64,000 bases of DNA from JAAXHF01 sp963665955 (GTDB taxonomy: Bacteria; Desulfobacterota; Binatia; Bin18). The notes beneath the pieces are model-generated. The model saw nothing but the letters and a program-made list of their open reading frames with translations, had not been told where the DNA came from and did not search any database. Of this stretch, positions 8,254 through 17,254 are shown one piece after another (the first letter of the stretch is position 1; every line of letters begins with the position of its first letter). Where the stretch lies: assembly GCA_965231765.1 (NCBI GenBank), contig OZ246887.1, positions 5,332,001 to 5,396,000 on the forward strand. Direction: 5' to 3'. Both the position numbers and the translations under genes were made by a program.

Positions 8254-9332
8254 GCGGTGCTATCGGACAACACGGTATGCTCGTATTCTTGTTTTGGGTC
8301 GGGCTTGTCCTCTTTGTGTCGCAAGCTGATGCAGCAGAAACGGCTTCACTAGAGCGGGGTAATCCGGCAGCCCATCTTTTTCCTGGTGATCAAGCCTCTG
8401 AACACTGGGATTTGACCGCCCGTTTTGATTCCGGTCACGTGCTGGTTGCTGAGTTCATTATTACCAATATTGGCATTGGCGACCGGAATGCCGCTGCTTT
8501 CGGCTCAGTGGTCACTCCGGATGGAAAGAAACGCCGTTTCCGGAATGGACGCCGGGAAGGTAAGTGGCACATCTCTCCTGACCGCTTGCTGATTGAAGTC
8601 GGAAAGAGCCGTCTGGACTTGCATGGACCCTCATACCAGCTTCGTGTTGATAAGAAGCATGTCAAGCTCGATATCCAGATTCAGCCCAATGGGCCAGCAG
8701 CGTGGTCGGATGCATTTGCGGATTCTGGATTTGCAATCGACCTCCTGGCTGCGAGTGCAACTGCCCAGGGAAGCCTATGGATGAAGGGTATGCCTGCCCC
8801 GATCGACATACGTGGTCGGGTTGCCTTCACCCATAGCTGGACGGAAGAGGTGAGTACGGATTCGATTCTGCGGCGGGTAGAATTCTTCTCGCTTCAGCCG
8901 GAGTGTCCTTTGTACGCGGTTGATCTCACTGCGCCGAATGGTAAGCGTACGCAGTGGATAGTCACCAAAGCTGCCCATAACACGGCTGGCTGGGCGCAGC
9001 AGGTCACGTTTGTTATGGATGGCCAAGCGCAGGGCTCACAGGCTGATGACTATCCTGTCCCTGGGAGCCTGCGTCTGAAAGCGCCTGAACTGGAAGGCCA
9101 GATCCAGATAGAGCGAGTCCTGCTACACCATGATCCCTTTGATAATTTGCCCCGAATCTTTCGTTGGATAGTCTCCTTAGTCCTCAATGTACGCCCGCAT
9201 CGAGCCTGGGCTTTATCGCCCTTTGAGTTGAGCTGTCCGAGTCTTCAGACGAGGCATCCCGACACTGTACGGCAGGCGCGGGGAACTGGAATGACCGCTG
9301 TGACTTTTCTGAATCCGCTGCCCAACTCCTGA
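8250..9332 (+). CDS. Exported lipocalin-like (CrtC/AttH/Svf1-type) protein
   Basis: A 360-residue protein with a signal peptide (GMLVFLFWVGLVLFVSQADAAE). The body is rich in beta strands, with features such as EHWDLTARFDSGHVLVAEF, GKWHISPDRLLIEVG and YQLRVDKKHVKLDIQI, resembling the double-lipocalin fold of CrtC/AttH proteins and eukaryotic Svf1. That is a by-eye fold guess. The start ATG overlaps the stop of the CDP-alcohol transferase, so the two are translationally coupled. A lipid-binding or lipid-handling role in the periplasm is inferred from fold and neighbours only. Confidence 0.6.
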   Translation: MSGAIGQHGMLVFLFWVGLVLFVSQADAAETASLERGNPAAHLFPGDQASEHWDLTARFDSGHVLVAEFIITNIGIGDRNAAAFGSVVTPDGKKRRFRNGRREGKWHISPDRLLIEVGKSRLDLHGPSYQLRVDKKHVKLDIQIQPNGPAAWSDAFADSGFAIDLLAASATAQGSLWMKGMPAPIDIRGRVAFTHSWTEEVSTDSILRRVEFFSLQPECPLYAVDLTAPNGKRTQWIVTKAAHNTAGWAQQVTFVMDGQAQGSQADDYPVPGSLRLKAPELEGQIQIERVLLHHDPFDNLPRIFRWIVSLVLNVRPHRAWALSPFELSCPSLQTRHPDTVRQARGTGMTAVTFLNPLPNS

Positions 9333-9369
9333 TGGCTGAGCAGGTTTTCTCTCATTCCTCTCGGTTTTT

Positions 9370-10365
9370 ATGCGCATTGGCGTCTTGAGCAATCCCCAGG
9401 CTGGCCGGAATCGTACCCGGACTGCCCGGTTGCGGGCTTTCCTCGATAATCAGTTGCATGATCGTCTGCATGATCATCCAACTGATCAGTCGAATGTTGT
9501 GCATATTGAGACGAGCCCAGATGTTCGGATTGAAGATGCGGTAGCGACCTTAGCGCGTCACGATATTGATGTGCTGGCCGTGTGTGGAGGGGATGGCACT
9601 CTGCAGCGCGTGCTGACTGAAACCCTGAGGACACACGTGTTTGCTCGCCTGCCACTTATTGCTCCGCTGAAAGGCGGACGAACCAATGCTGGTGCGCTTG
9701 ATATTGGGAGCCCGTCAGATCCGGTAAACGCCTTGTCCGCGCTGCTGAAAGCTGCCAGGGAGGGTGGTATTGAGCGACGTATTGTCGAGCGTTCAGTCTT
9801 GCGTATTGACTTGGGACCGGACGAGGCTGTTCAATATGGCTTCTTCTTTGGCCTTGGGGTGATCCATCGGACCACGGATCTGAAACATCGCATCCTGCCG
9901 GACCAGTATTTTCAAGGTCCACTGACTTCTGGAGCAATTATTGGACTGTTGGCGTTGCGGGCGCTGCTTGGCTCCTCTCGTGGAGTGCTGAGTCGTGACC
10001 ATATGGATGTACAGCTTGATGGCCAGTCGGCTGAATACCAGTCCTTTCTGCTCGCTTTTGCAACAACGCTCAACTCAGTGATGAACATCCGTCCATTCTG
10101 GGGGCAAGAAGAGGCCCCGATTCACTTCACGGCTGTTGCAGAGGGAGCAGAACGGCTTCTGCTTGCCCCGATCCGTATCGTTCAAGGACGCCCACCCCGG
10201 TCTGATAAGCCCGCAGAAGGCTATCTGAGTCGGAACGTGAACCAGCTAGACGTGCAGCTTGATTGCGGGCTATTCCTGGATGGCGAGTTGTTTGCGCCGA
10301 AACCGGGCCGCGTGGTTCGCATTGAAGCTGACAGGCGATTGCGATTTGTGCAGACGCGAAGATGA
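9370..10365 (+). CDS. Lipid kinase, diacylglycerol kinase catalytic domain family
   Basis: A 331-residue DAGK-fold kinase (DagK/YegS/ceramide-kinase superfamily) that phosphorylates a lipid hydroxyl with ATP. The nucleotide-binding motif CGGDGTLQRVL is present near residue 77, with NPQAGRNR at the N-terminus and FLDGELF in the C-terminal sandwich domain. The usual GTxND after the GGDGT region appears as KGGRTNAGALDIG. Its stop overlaps the start of the next gene, a Tam41-like synthase, so the product phospholipid probably feeds that enzyme. Whether the substrate is diacylglycerol, ceramide or a sphingoid base is unresolved; a ceramide set sits 3 kb downstream. Confidence 0.8.
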   Translation: MRIGVLSNPQAGRNRTRTARLRAFLDNQLHDRLHDHPTDQSNVVHIETSPDVRIEDAVATLARHDIDVLAVCGGDGTLQRVLTETLRTHVFARLPLIAPLKGGRTNAGALDIGSPSDPVNALSALLKAAREGGIERRIVERSVLRIDLGPDEAVQYGFFFGLGVIHRTTDLKHRILPDQYFQGPLTSGAIIGLLALRALLGSSRGVLSRDHMDVQLDGQSAEYQSFLLAFATTLNSVMNIRPFWGQEEAPIHFTAVAEGAERLLLAPIRIVQGRPPRSDKPAEGYLSRNVNQLDVQLDCGLFLDGELFAPKPGRVVRIEADRRLRFVQTRR

Positions 10366-11315
10366 GCACCTTGTCTGAAATCTTGACCGAAGAACTCAGC
10401 CAACCCGCGCCTGAGGCTGCCCGCGCATTTGCCGCCGAGATCTGTCGCCGGCATGGGGCGGCAGTTGCTGCTGTTCTCTTTTATGGTTCGTGTTTGCGCA
10501 AGCAGACGACGGAGGGAGTCCTGGATTTCTATGTCTTGGTCGATAGTTACCGAGCGGTCTTTTCCTCGCCGTTGTTCGCTGTGCTGAATGCTCTCTTGCC
10601 GCCGAATGTGTTCTATTTGGAGGTGCAAGCCGGGCAAGAAACGGTACGGGGTAAATATGCGGTCATTTCCATGCAGGATTTTTCACAGGCAGCCTCTCCG
10701 CGGAGCTTGTATGCCATCATCTGGGGGCGGTTTTGTCAGCCGACACTTCTTGTCCAGAGCCGGGATGACGCCTCTCGTGCCGCAGTGATTGGCTCTCTTG
10801 TTGATGCTGCGCTCACCATGGTTGGGCGTATGGCAGCTTTGCTGCCGGAGCGCTTTCAGGCGGCAGAGTTATGGCAACGCGGCTTTCAGGAGACATACCG
10901 GACTGAGTTGCGGGCTGAGAAACCGGGCACAGTGCAGGCAATCTATCAGGCCGCTCCTGAGCGCTATGATCGGATTGCAGGTGAGGCTTTGCGGGAACTG
11001 GAACGACGTGAAAAGCTTCAGATTTGTCACGATGCAACAGGGCCGGACGCGGCTTGGGAGGTGGCTTTTCCGCCTCAGCAACGGAGCAGAGTGCAAAGGG
11101 ATTGGAAGATACGCCGTCCGATTGCCAAAGTCCGCTATGCAGTCTGGCTGCTCAAATCAGCCGTAACGTTTGGGGACTGGCTGCCGTATGTATTGTGGAA
11201 GGTCGGCCGACATGCTGGGGTTGCTCTGCAACCGACCGAGCGTCAGCGGCGGCATCCTTTTCTGTGTGGCGGGCCTGCGCTGATTAAGCTTCTCTTGCAG
11301 CGCAATCTTCGTTAA
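10362..11315 (+). CDS. Tam41-like phosphatidate cytidylyltransferase (CDP-lipid synthase)
   Basis: A 317-residue protein with a nucleotidyltransferase-fold N-terminus. The pattern YGSCLRKQ (residues 41-48), then LDFYVLVDSY with Asp55 and Asp61, then KYAVISMQDF (98-107) and a WGRF.QPTLLV segment matches the order of motifs in mitochondrial Tam41, which makes CDP-diacylglycerol from CTP and phosphatidate. It contains no multi-pass membrane domain, unlike CdsA. It overlaps the lipid kinase gene by four bases (ATGA) and lies in the same run as a CDP-alcohol phosphotransferase, which supplies the logical pathway kinase, cytidylyltransferase, transferase. The assignment is by eye from motif order and spacing. 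Confidence 0.6.
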   Translation: MSTLSEILTEELSQPAPEAARAFAAEICRRHGAAVAAVLFYGSCLRKQTTEGVLDFYVLVDSYRAVFSSPLFAVLNALLPPNVFYLEVQAGQETVRGKYAVISMQDFSQAASPRSLYAIIWGRFCQPTLLVQSRDDASRAAVIGSLVDAALTMVGRMAALLPERFQAAELWQRGFQETYRTELRAEKPGTVQAIYQAAPERYDRIAGEALRELERREKLQICHDATGPDAAWEVAFPPQQRSRVQRDWKIRRPIAKVRYAVWLLKSAVTFGDWLPYVLWKVGRHAGVALQPTERQRRHPFLCGGPALIKLLLQRNLR

Positions 11316-12420
11316 GAAGAGCTTGTTTCGCAGTCTGACTCTTGCGAGATGTGCAGGATGCCTGGGGGCTGTGTTGGAGAAGGTTGCGGATAGCAGAGAA
11401 AATGCCCGCCTGTTCTGTCTGTCGATACGGTGAATCTGAGGGGAGTTCGGCTCGGAGCTGTCGATGCAGTTGGCCCAGACTATGGTAGGGGACTGTCGGC
11501 AAAAAGTGATGCAAAGCATGGTAGCGTAAACCAACTGGGGCAGCCAGAGCAGTCAGCAATGGCCAGCCTCGGAGGTTAATCGAATCGAGCACTTGTCCGA
11601 CAGTTGTGAGTGGCTCGCCTTCGTTCTCGTATCGATGGGCGGCAAGAGTGCGAATTTGGTTGATAACAAGAATGCTTGCACCAGTGAGGAACCACTGCAG
11701 CAGCCAGGCAGAGGGAATCCAGCCAATGTACCAGCCCAAGAAGACAAGCCAGAAAAGGATGCATGCGCCGATTTCTTGGACTGCAAATCGAGTTGTCTGC
11801 TGTTTAGCAGAGAGAGGCCGCCGGTAGTGTGGATTGATGACAAGGGTCGAAGCGCGGGCGATGACAAATCGGCGTAGGGGTGGAATACAGGCTGCGATTG
11901 GGCCGATTATCCCCCATCGTACCGCTAGCAGGGCAGGGACAATCACGACTTGGACAATAAACCAGGCAAGCGCTAGCGGATGGGACTGGGCCAGGAGTAA
12001 ATATTCCGGGTCGTCAGCCGTACCAAAAGTTGCCTGACGGTGGTGGTCGCTATGTGGATCATACATGATACTAGGAACCATGAGCGGAAAACCGACCAGT
12101 AAAAGCCAGACAGTTTCAAACCTGGGGACAGCATTGTGCTTGAGGTGGGCGAGTTCGTGGATAAACAGGACCGCGCGCAATAAGGCAAATATTGTGACGG
12201 CTGTGGCGATGCAATAAGTGGGAGAAGCGAATGGAGTATGAATGCTGAGCACAAACAATACCCACCCCAGGCCGGCTGATGCCAGCATATCGCTCCAATA
12301 CCGCCAGGCTTGGGGCCGAAAGGCACTCGCAAACCGACGCCGATATTCGACCGTATTAAGAGGAGATGCCTCAGTGGCGTGTAAAGTGGTTGATGATGAG
12401 GGAGTGGGCTGTTCAGACAT
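11284..12420 (-). CDS. Membrane fatty acid desaturase
   Basis: A 378-residue integral membrane di-iron desaturase/hydroxylase. Three histidine boxes are visible: HELAHLKH, HSDHH and HALHH, separated by hydrophobic helices. Acts on an acyl-lipid or sphingoid chain in the inner membrane. It is convergent with the Tam41-like gene, overlapping its 3' end by 32 bp, and divergent from the sphingomyelinase-like gene (49 bp apart), so it sits physically inside the lipid island. The substrate is not deducible; a sphingolipid substrate is possible by context. Confidence 0.85.
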   Translation of the reverse strand: MSEQPTPSSSTTLHATEASPLNTVEYRRRFASAFRPQAWRYWSDMLASAGLGWVLFVLSIHTPFASPTYCIATAVTIFALLRAVLFIHELAHLKHNAVPRFETVWLLLVGFPLMVPSIMYDPHSDHHRQATFGTADDPEYLLLAQSHPLALAWFIVQVVIVPALLAVRWGIIGPIAACIPPLRRFVIARASTLVINPHYRRPLSAKQQTTRFAVQEIGACILFWLVFLGWYIGWIPSAWLLQWFLTGASILVINQIRTLAAHRYENEGEPLTTVGQVLDSINLRGWPLLTALAAPVGLRYHALHHFLPTVPYHSLGQLHRQLRAELPSDSPYRQTEQAGIFSAIRNLLQHSPQASCTSRKSQTAKQALLNEDCAAREA

Positions 12421-12469
12421 CAGTCTGTTTGTCCTCTTTGCTCAGCAGTGAGGGATATAGGAAGACTAA

Positions 12470-13510
12470 ATGGGCGGTGGTAAGAGTGTCAAGAGGAGGG
12501 AAGGGGGAGCGCAGTTGAGGTGCTGTATCCGAAACCTTCTGAATAATTTTATGTTCTTCCTCGTTTTGTCCAGCCTGTCTGTATTCGCTCCAGCCAAGGT
12601 CCAGGCGCAGACCGACCAGACGGATGGACAACCGTCCCCAACTCCTTTCGAGATCTCTGTCCTGTCCTACAATATTCACGGCCTTCCCGCCTGGATCGCC
12701 TGGGATGAGCCAGGTGTCCGTTCTGCACGTATTGGCAAATTACTCAATGCGTATGATGTGGTCTTGTTGCAAGAGAATTTTGTGTACCATGCGCTGCTGG
12801 CGCGTGAGGCCTCGCATGCGATCATTCGGCGTGGCAATCAAGCCCGTTCCAAGTTGTTTGGTTTGGCGAGCCCGGTGTGTGGCACGTGTGGCTCAGGGCT
12901 GACCTTGCTGGCGAACTTTTCCCCCAACATGTTACTGGACCTTGATCGTCAGCCATTTCCCGTTTGTTCGGGCTGGCTCGGCTCTGGCCAAGATTGTTGG
13001 GTCAGCAAAGGCGTGTTGCACGCCCGGCTTCAGCTCCCAAATCAGGCTCAGATCGACTTTTATACCCTGCATCTCGACGCTGGCCTCAGTGATCAAGATC
13101 ATGCTGCCCGCCGCCAACAGCTCCAATTCGTGCAGCAGTACATAAAGACTCATTCGGAAGCGCAGGCGGTGGTTATTGGCGGAGACTTTAATATAGGCTC
13201 CCAAGATTCCGATGGCTCCCGAGGCTCCCAAGACTCGCACATTGCCGCAGATCGTGCGCTGCTAGAAGAGTTTTCGGCGAGCTTGCAGCTGCGGAATAGC
13301 CAGGCATGGTCCAGGTCCTTTGGAGGCCGTCTCGTCGTTGACTACATCCTGTACCGGAGCGGTGCTAACGTGCAGCTCGAACTCCTTGAGGCAGGCATTG
13401 CTGAGGAATTTGTCCTGAACGCACCCGCCCAGAAGGCGGAGCTCGAACTCCTCCCGCTGAGCGATCACCCAGCTCTCATGACCCGTTTTCGGTTCGATAC
13501 GAGTGGTTAG
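12470..13510 (+). CDS. Exported sphingomyelinase-like endonuclease/exonuclease/phosphatase family protein
   Basis: EEP-fold metal-dependent phosphodiesterase of about 346 residues. Motifs in order: SVLSYNIHGLP, LLQENF, TLHLDAG, IGGDFNIGS and LSDHPALM, with GRLVVDYILYR before the end. The KGVLHARLQL...FYTLHLDAG spacing resembles bacterial neutral sphingomyelinases more than nucleases. A hydrophobic signal (FMFFLVLSSLSVFAPAKVQA) follows a basic N-terminal stretch; ATG 12470 is the first candidate start and 12551 is an alternative. It probably acts outside the cytoplasm on a phospholipid or sphingophospholipid. The ceramide synthesis genes follow directly. Confidence 0.7.
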   Translation: MGGGKSVKRREGGAQLRCCIRNLLNNFMFFLVLSSLSVFAPAKVQAQTDQTDGQPSPTPFEISVLSYNIHGLPAWIAWDEPGVRSARIGKLLNAYDVVLLQENFVYHALLAREASHAIIRRGNQARSKLFGLASPVCGTCGSGLTLLANFSPNMLLDLDRQPFPVCSGWLGSGQDCWVSKGVLHARLQLPNQAQIDFYTLHLDAGLSDQDHAARRQQLQFVQQYIKTHSEAQAVVIGGDFNIGSQDSDGSRGSQDSHIAADRALLEEFSASLQLRNSQAWSRSFGGRLVVDYILYRSGANVQLELLEAGIAEEFVLNAPAQKAELELLPLSDHPALMTRFRFDTSG

Positions 13511-13678
13511 GGGAGGAGGAAGAGTGGCGGTTTGGATGCGCTATGATTTTTGGCCGACTGAGCCATTATGCGTATGCCACTTGGTAAATTGTTTGAAATC
13601 TAGTATTTACCGACCGACCTTGTTGAAATTTTGGACACTTGATTGAAGGAGACACAGCAAACAAGTCTGGCCAAGAAC

Positions 13679-14674
13679 ATGGCCATGGCACCGGGCAGCC
13701 GGGTGTTGATCACGGGTGGGACAGGTTTTGTTGGCTCACATGTGATCGAAACACTGGCTCCGCAGCCATTTTTGCTACGGGCATTGGTACGAAAAGCGAA
13801 TGATGCGGCGCGTCTCAGTGTGTTTGGCGTTGAGTGCATACAGGGCGATTTGAGCGATACGAATGTCTTGGCTCGGGCCGTTGCCGATGTGGATGTGATT
13901 TTGCATTTAGCGGCAGTCACCAAGGCGTGCTCTGAAGCCGTCTATAATCATGTCAATGCTGAAGGGACTCAGGCATTGGTTGCCGCTATCCAGGCCACAC
14001 GGCCACGTCCGCCCCGTTTGGTGTACTTGAGCTCCTTAGCCGCCGTCGGCCCTGCCCAGGATGGACAACCGGTTAGCGTAGATGATCAACCGCAACCGTT
14101 GACTGCCTATGGACGGAGTAAATTAGCAGGAGAAGAAGCCTGCCGCTCGCTGAGGAACGGGACTGGAGTCGTTATGTTGCGAGCCCCAGTAGTGTATGGA
14201 CCTCGGGATCGAGACTTTTTCCTGCTGTTTCAGCTGGCCATGCGAGGCATCTTTCTTATGCCCACAGGCACTGAGGGAGTACTCCAGCTTATCCATGTCC
14301 ATGATCTGGTTGATGCATTAATTCGAGCAGCAACCCTTGCCAACACAGCTGGAATCTATCATATTGCCGAAGCACGGCCCTACACCTGGGGCGATATTGT
14401 GACCGGGATTGCGAATGCACTCGGGCACCGTGTCCGAACGGTGCATGTGCCGCGTTGGTTTGTGCGGACGGCCGCGGCGGTGAGTGAGTTTGGCGCGGCG
14501 GCGATTGGGCGAACGACTATTTTTAATCGGGATAAAGTCCAGGAGCTGCTGGCACCTGGTTGGTTGTGTGAAACCGCAGCTGCCCGACAGGATTTGCATT
14601 TTGAAGCGCGTATCCCGCTGCCTGAAGGCTTGACACGCACAGCCGCGTGGTATCGAGAACAGGGTTGGCTGTAG
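13679..14674 (+). CDS. cerR: NAD-dependent epimerase/dehydratase, candidate ceramide reductase CerR
   Basis: Extended short-chain dehydrogenase with the Rossmann motif ITGGTGFVGSHV, an active-site pair YGRSK and the family segment LAAVTKACSEAVYNHVN. About 331 residues. The frame is open further upstream to a TTG at 13643, but ATG 13679 fits the family start. In Caulobacter an epimerase-like CerR reduces the 3-oxo group of ceramide, and its gene lies beside spt. Here the gene is followed 90 bp later by an Spt-like gene and then a bCerS-like acyltransferase, so CerR is the best reading, though the family as a whole is broad. Confidence 0.7.
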   Translation: MAMAPGSRVLITGGTGFVGSHVIETLAPQPFLLRALVRKANDAARLSVFGVECIQGDLSDTNVLARAVADVDVILHLAAVTKACSEAVYNHVNAEGTQALVAAIQATRPRPPRLVYLSSLAAVGPAQDGQPVSVDDQPQPLTAYGRSKLAGEEACRSLRNGTGVVMLRAPVVYGPRDRDFFLLFQLAMRGIFLMPTGTEGVLQLIHVHDLVDALIRAATLANTAGIYHIAEARPYTWGDIVTGIANALGHRVRTVHVPRWFVRTAAAVSEFGAAAIGRTTIFNRDKVQELLAPGWLCETAAARQDLHFEARIPLPEGLTRTAAWYREQGWL

Positions 14675-14764
14675 GAGCAGATATGAAAGTGAAGGAAGGG
14701 ATGGGACGTCACAGGCGACCCCCGGCTGGAAATTTTGAGGATGTTTATCGAGAGGGGGGGCTGG

Positions 14765-15961
14765 ATGAAACTTCTAGATAAATGCGCTCTTTTTACGCGG
14801 GCTCGGGAAGCGCAAGCTGGGGGGTATTATCCCTTTTTTATACCCATCGAAGCTTCTAATGGGACAGAAGTGACGATTGATGGCGATTCCAAGATTATGA
14901 TGGGGTCGAATAATTACCTGGGCCTGACCCACCACCCCAAGGTTCTTGAGGCCGCTGCCGATACCTTGCAGCGATATGGCAGTGGGTGTACCGGGAGTCG
15001 CTTCTTGAACGGGACGCTTGATCTCCACGAGCAACTCGAAGACCGTTTGGCCAAATTTTTCCATAAGGAAGCCGCGTTGGTGTTTAGTACGGGCTACCAG
15101 ACCAATATCGGCGTGGTGGCTGGTTTGATCGGACGCGGAGATTATTTGTATCTTGATAAACTGAACCATGCCAGCTTGGTTGATAGTTCCCGGCTGGCGT
15201 ATGGGACCGTCTGCCGCTATCCGCATGAGGATTTGGGCATCTTGGAGCAACAGCTGGCCCGTGCGCCGCGCGACACTGGAAAACTGATTGTGACTGATGG
15301 CGTCTTCTCTATGGATGGGGACATTGTTGACCTACCAGAACTGGTCCGCCTGTCCGAGAAATACGAGGCGGACATTCTGGTCGATGATGCGCATGGTTTT
15401 GGCGTCCTTGGTGAACGTGGAGCGGGGACTGCCGACCACTTTCAGCTCGAAGATCAGGTCATGCTGATTGTGGCGACTTTTTCGAAGTCCTTAGCCTCCA
15501 TCGGTGGAGTCGTGGCTGGGCCAGAGCCAGTGATTCATTATTTGAAGCACCACGCCCGCTCGCTGATTTTCAGCGCAAGTATGCCACCAGCTTCAGTCGC
15601 GACTGCATTGGCTGCGCTTGATGTGATTGAGGCAGAACCTGAACGTCGTGAAGCCCTGTGGCGTAACACCTACCGGATGCAGGAAGGACTGAAGAGTCTG
15701 GGCTATAATATCGGTGTCAGCGAGACCCCAGTGATTCCAGTGGTTACAGGTCAACCGATTGAAACTTGGTTGCTGTGGAAATCGCTTTTTGATAGCGGGA
15801 TTTTTACCAATCCGGTCATCCCACCGGCGGTGCCGGACCATTCGTGTCGGGTGCGGATTTCCATGATGGCGACGCATACTGACGAGCAAGTTGACTTTGT
15901 GCTTGATGCGTTTGACCAGGGACGGCATCATTTGGGCATTCAGAGTCAGGTGGCGGTGTAA
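14765..15961 (+). CDS. spt: Serine palmitoyltransferase-like alpha-oxoamine synthase
   Basis: PLP-dependent enzyme of 398 residues that condenses an amino acid with an acyl thioester. PLP-site features: Lys241 in ATFSKSLASIGG, VDDAHGFG (Asp207, His210), and LNHASLVDSSRL. The C-terminal RVRISMMATHTDEQVDFVL, with the PPAVPD stretch, is characteristic of Spt rather than biotin synthase-pathway BioF. ATG 14765 gives the expected family length; the upstream codons are weakly supported. Flanked by a CerR-like dehydrogenase and a bCerS-like acyltransferase, it should make 3-ketosphinganine as the first step of ceramide synthesis. A 2-amino-3-ketobutyrate ligase (Kbl) is the main alternative. Confidence 0.75.
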   Translation: MKLLDKCALFTRAREAQAGGYYPFFIPIEASNGTEVTIDGDSKIMMGSNNYLGLTHHPKVLEAAADTLQRYGSGCTGSRFLNGTLDLHEQLEDRLAKFFHKEAALVFSTGYQTNIGVVAGLIGRGDYLYLDKLNHASLVDSSRLAYGTVCRYPHEDLGILEQQLARAPRDTGKLIVTDGVFSMDGDIVDLPELVRLSEKYEADILVDDAHGFGVLGERGAGTADHFQLEDQVMLIVATFSKSLASIGGVVAGPEPVIHYLKHHARSLIFSASMPPASVATALAALDVIEAEPERREALWRNTYRMQEGLKSLGYNIGVSETPVIPVVTGQPIETWLLWKSLFDSGIFTNPVIPPAVPDHSCRVRISMMATHTDEQVDFVLDAFDQGRHHLGIQSQVAV

Positions 15962-16008
15962 ACGAGATCGTGTTGTCCCACGATTGAGAGCGTTGACCTG
16001 GACGGGCC

Positions 16009-17136
16009 ATGCCAACGGCTGTATGTATCGTTCCTGCCCAAGGACGCTCAGCGCAACACTCTTTTCTGACGCTCCCTGAGCGCCTGTATAAAAATGAGCT
16101 GGCCTGGGTCCCGCCACTGCTCCTCGACCTCAAGGAGCTACTGAACCCCGACAAACATCCCTTCCATCAGCATGCCGATGTCCAGTATTTTCTTGCCATT
16201 CGGGGTGGGGAGGTCGTCGGACGGGTTGCTGCCATTGTGAACCATCAACACATCTCGTTCCATAATGAGCCGATTGGCTTTTTTGGGTTTTTCGAAAGCA
16301 TAGATGATCCAGCCACCGCTTCAGCCTTGCTGACCACCGCTGAGCAATGGGTCGCAGAACGGGGCATGAAACAGATCCGTGGCCCGATGAATTTTTCGAC
16401 CAATGAAATCTGTGGCCTTTTGGTCGACGGCTTTGAACTGCCACCAATGCTCATGATGCCGTACAACTTCGCCTACTACTCGACCCTGATTGAGCGGGCA
16501 GGCTATAGCAAGGCCAAGGATTTATTCGCGTATCTGATTGACGTGCGCGGGGATGCCACCCCGCCGGCACGACTCGTGCGTGGTATTGAGCGTTTGCAGC
16601 AGGCTCAGCAGGTGACGATCCGGCCGATCCATATGGGTCGTTTTGAAACAGAGATCAAACAATTGTTTCGTATCTACCAAGAGTCGTGGAAAAGTAACTG
16701 GGGCTTTGTGCCCGTCACCGAAGCTGAGCTTGAACACTTTGTCAAACAAGTTCGCTGGATCGCTGATCCAAAGCTGTGCCAGATTGCTGAGGTGGGGGGC
16801 GAGGTTGTTGGTTTTGCGCTTGCCTTACCAGATTATAATCAGATTCTACAGCGCATTGATGGGCGACTCCTGCCCTTTGGCTGGCTGAAGCTGCTGTGGC
16901 ACAAGAGGTCAATCAACGCAACCCGAATCTTACTCCTGGGGCTCAAGCCAGATGTACGTCTGCGCGGACTAGATGCCATGCTGTATCTCAAGTTCTGGGA
17001 AGAAGCGCCCAAGAACGGGTATCCGTATGTCGAGTGTTCGTGGATTCTGGAAGATAACTGGCCGATGATCCGTGGTTTAGAGCGGATGGGCGCTGAGCGC
17101 TATAAGACGTATCGGGTATATGAAAAAGCGTTGTGA
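16009..17136 (+). CDS. bcerS: GNAT-fold acyltransferase, candidate bacterial ceramide synthase bCerS
   Basis: A 375-residue double-GNAT protein. The order LYKNELAWVPPL, NPDKHPFHQHADVQYFLA, GRVAAIVN, IGFFGFFES, RGPMNFSTNEICGLLVDGF and MPYNFAYYS is the signature of the family that includes Caulobacter bCerS, which N-acylates the sphingoid base. It lies 47 bp after the Spt-like gene and is the last of the ceramide trio, consistent with one operon. Cytoplasmic or membrane-peripheral. The family also occurs in genomes without spt, so the specific role rests on the neighbourhood. Confidence 0.72.
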   Translation: MPTAVCIVPAQGRSAQHSFLTLPERLYKNELAWVPPLLLDLKELLNPDKHPFHQHADVQYFLAIRGGEVVGRVAAIVNHQHISFHNEPIGFFGFFESIDDPATASALLTTAEQWVAERGMKQIRGPMNFSTNEICGLLVDGFELPPMLMMPYNFAYYSTLIERAGYSKAKDLFAYLIDVRGDATPPARLVRGIERLQQAQQVTIRPIHMGRFETEIKQLFRIYQESWKSNWGFVPVTEAELEHFVKQVRWIADPKLCQIAEVGGEVVGFALALPDYNQILQRIDGRLLPFGWLKLLWHKRSINATRILLLGLKPDVRLRGLDAMLYLKFWEEAPKNGYPYVECSWILEDNWPMIRGLERMGAERYKTYRVYEKAL

Positions 17137-17254
17137 GATATGCTGGAAGGCAGTCCTGAGATTCGTCGGCTTTTCCTTCCTCCCGATACGATGGGCGGAC
17201 TTTTCTTGCGTTTAAAGCTCGAAACCGGTACACACCTGGAGAGGAGGACTGCTT

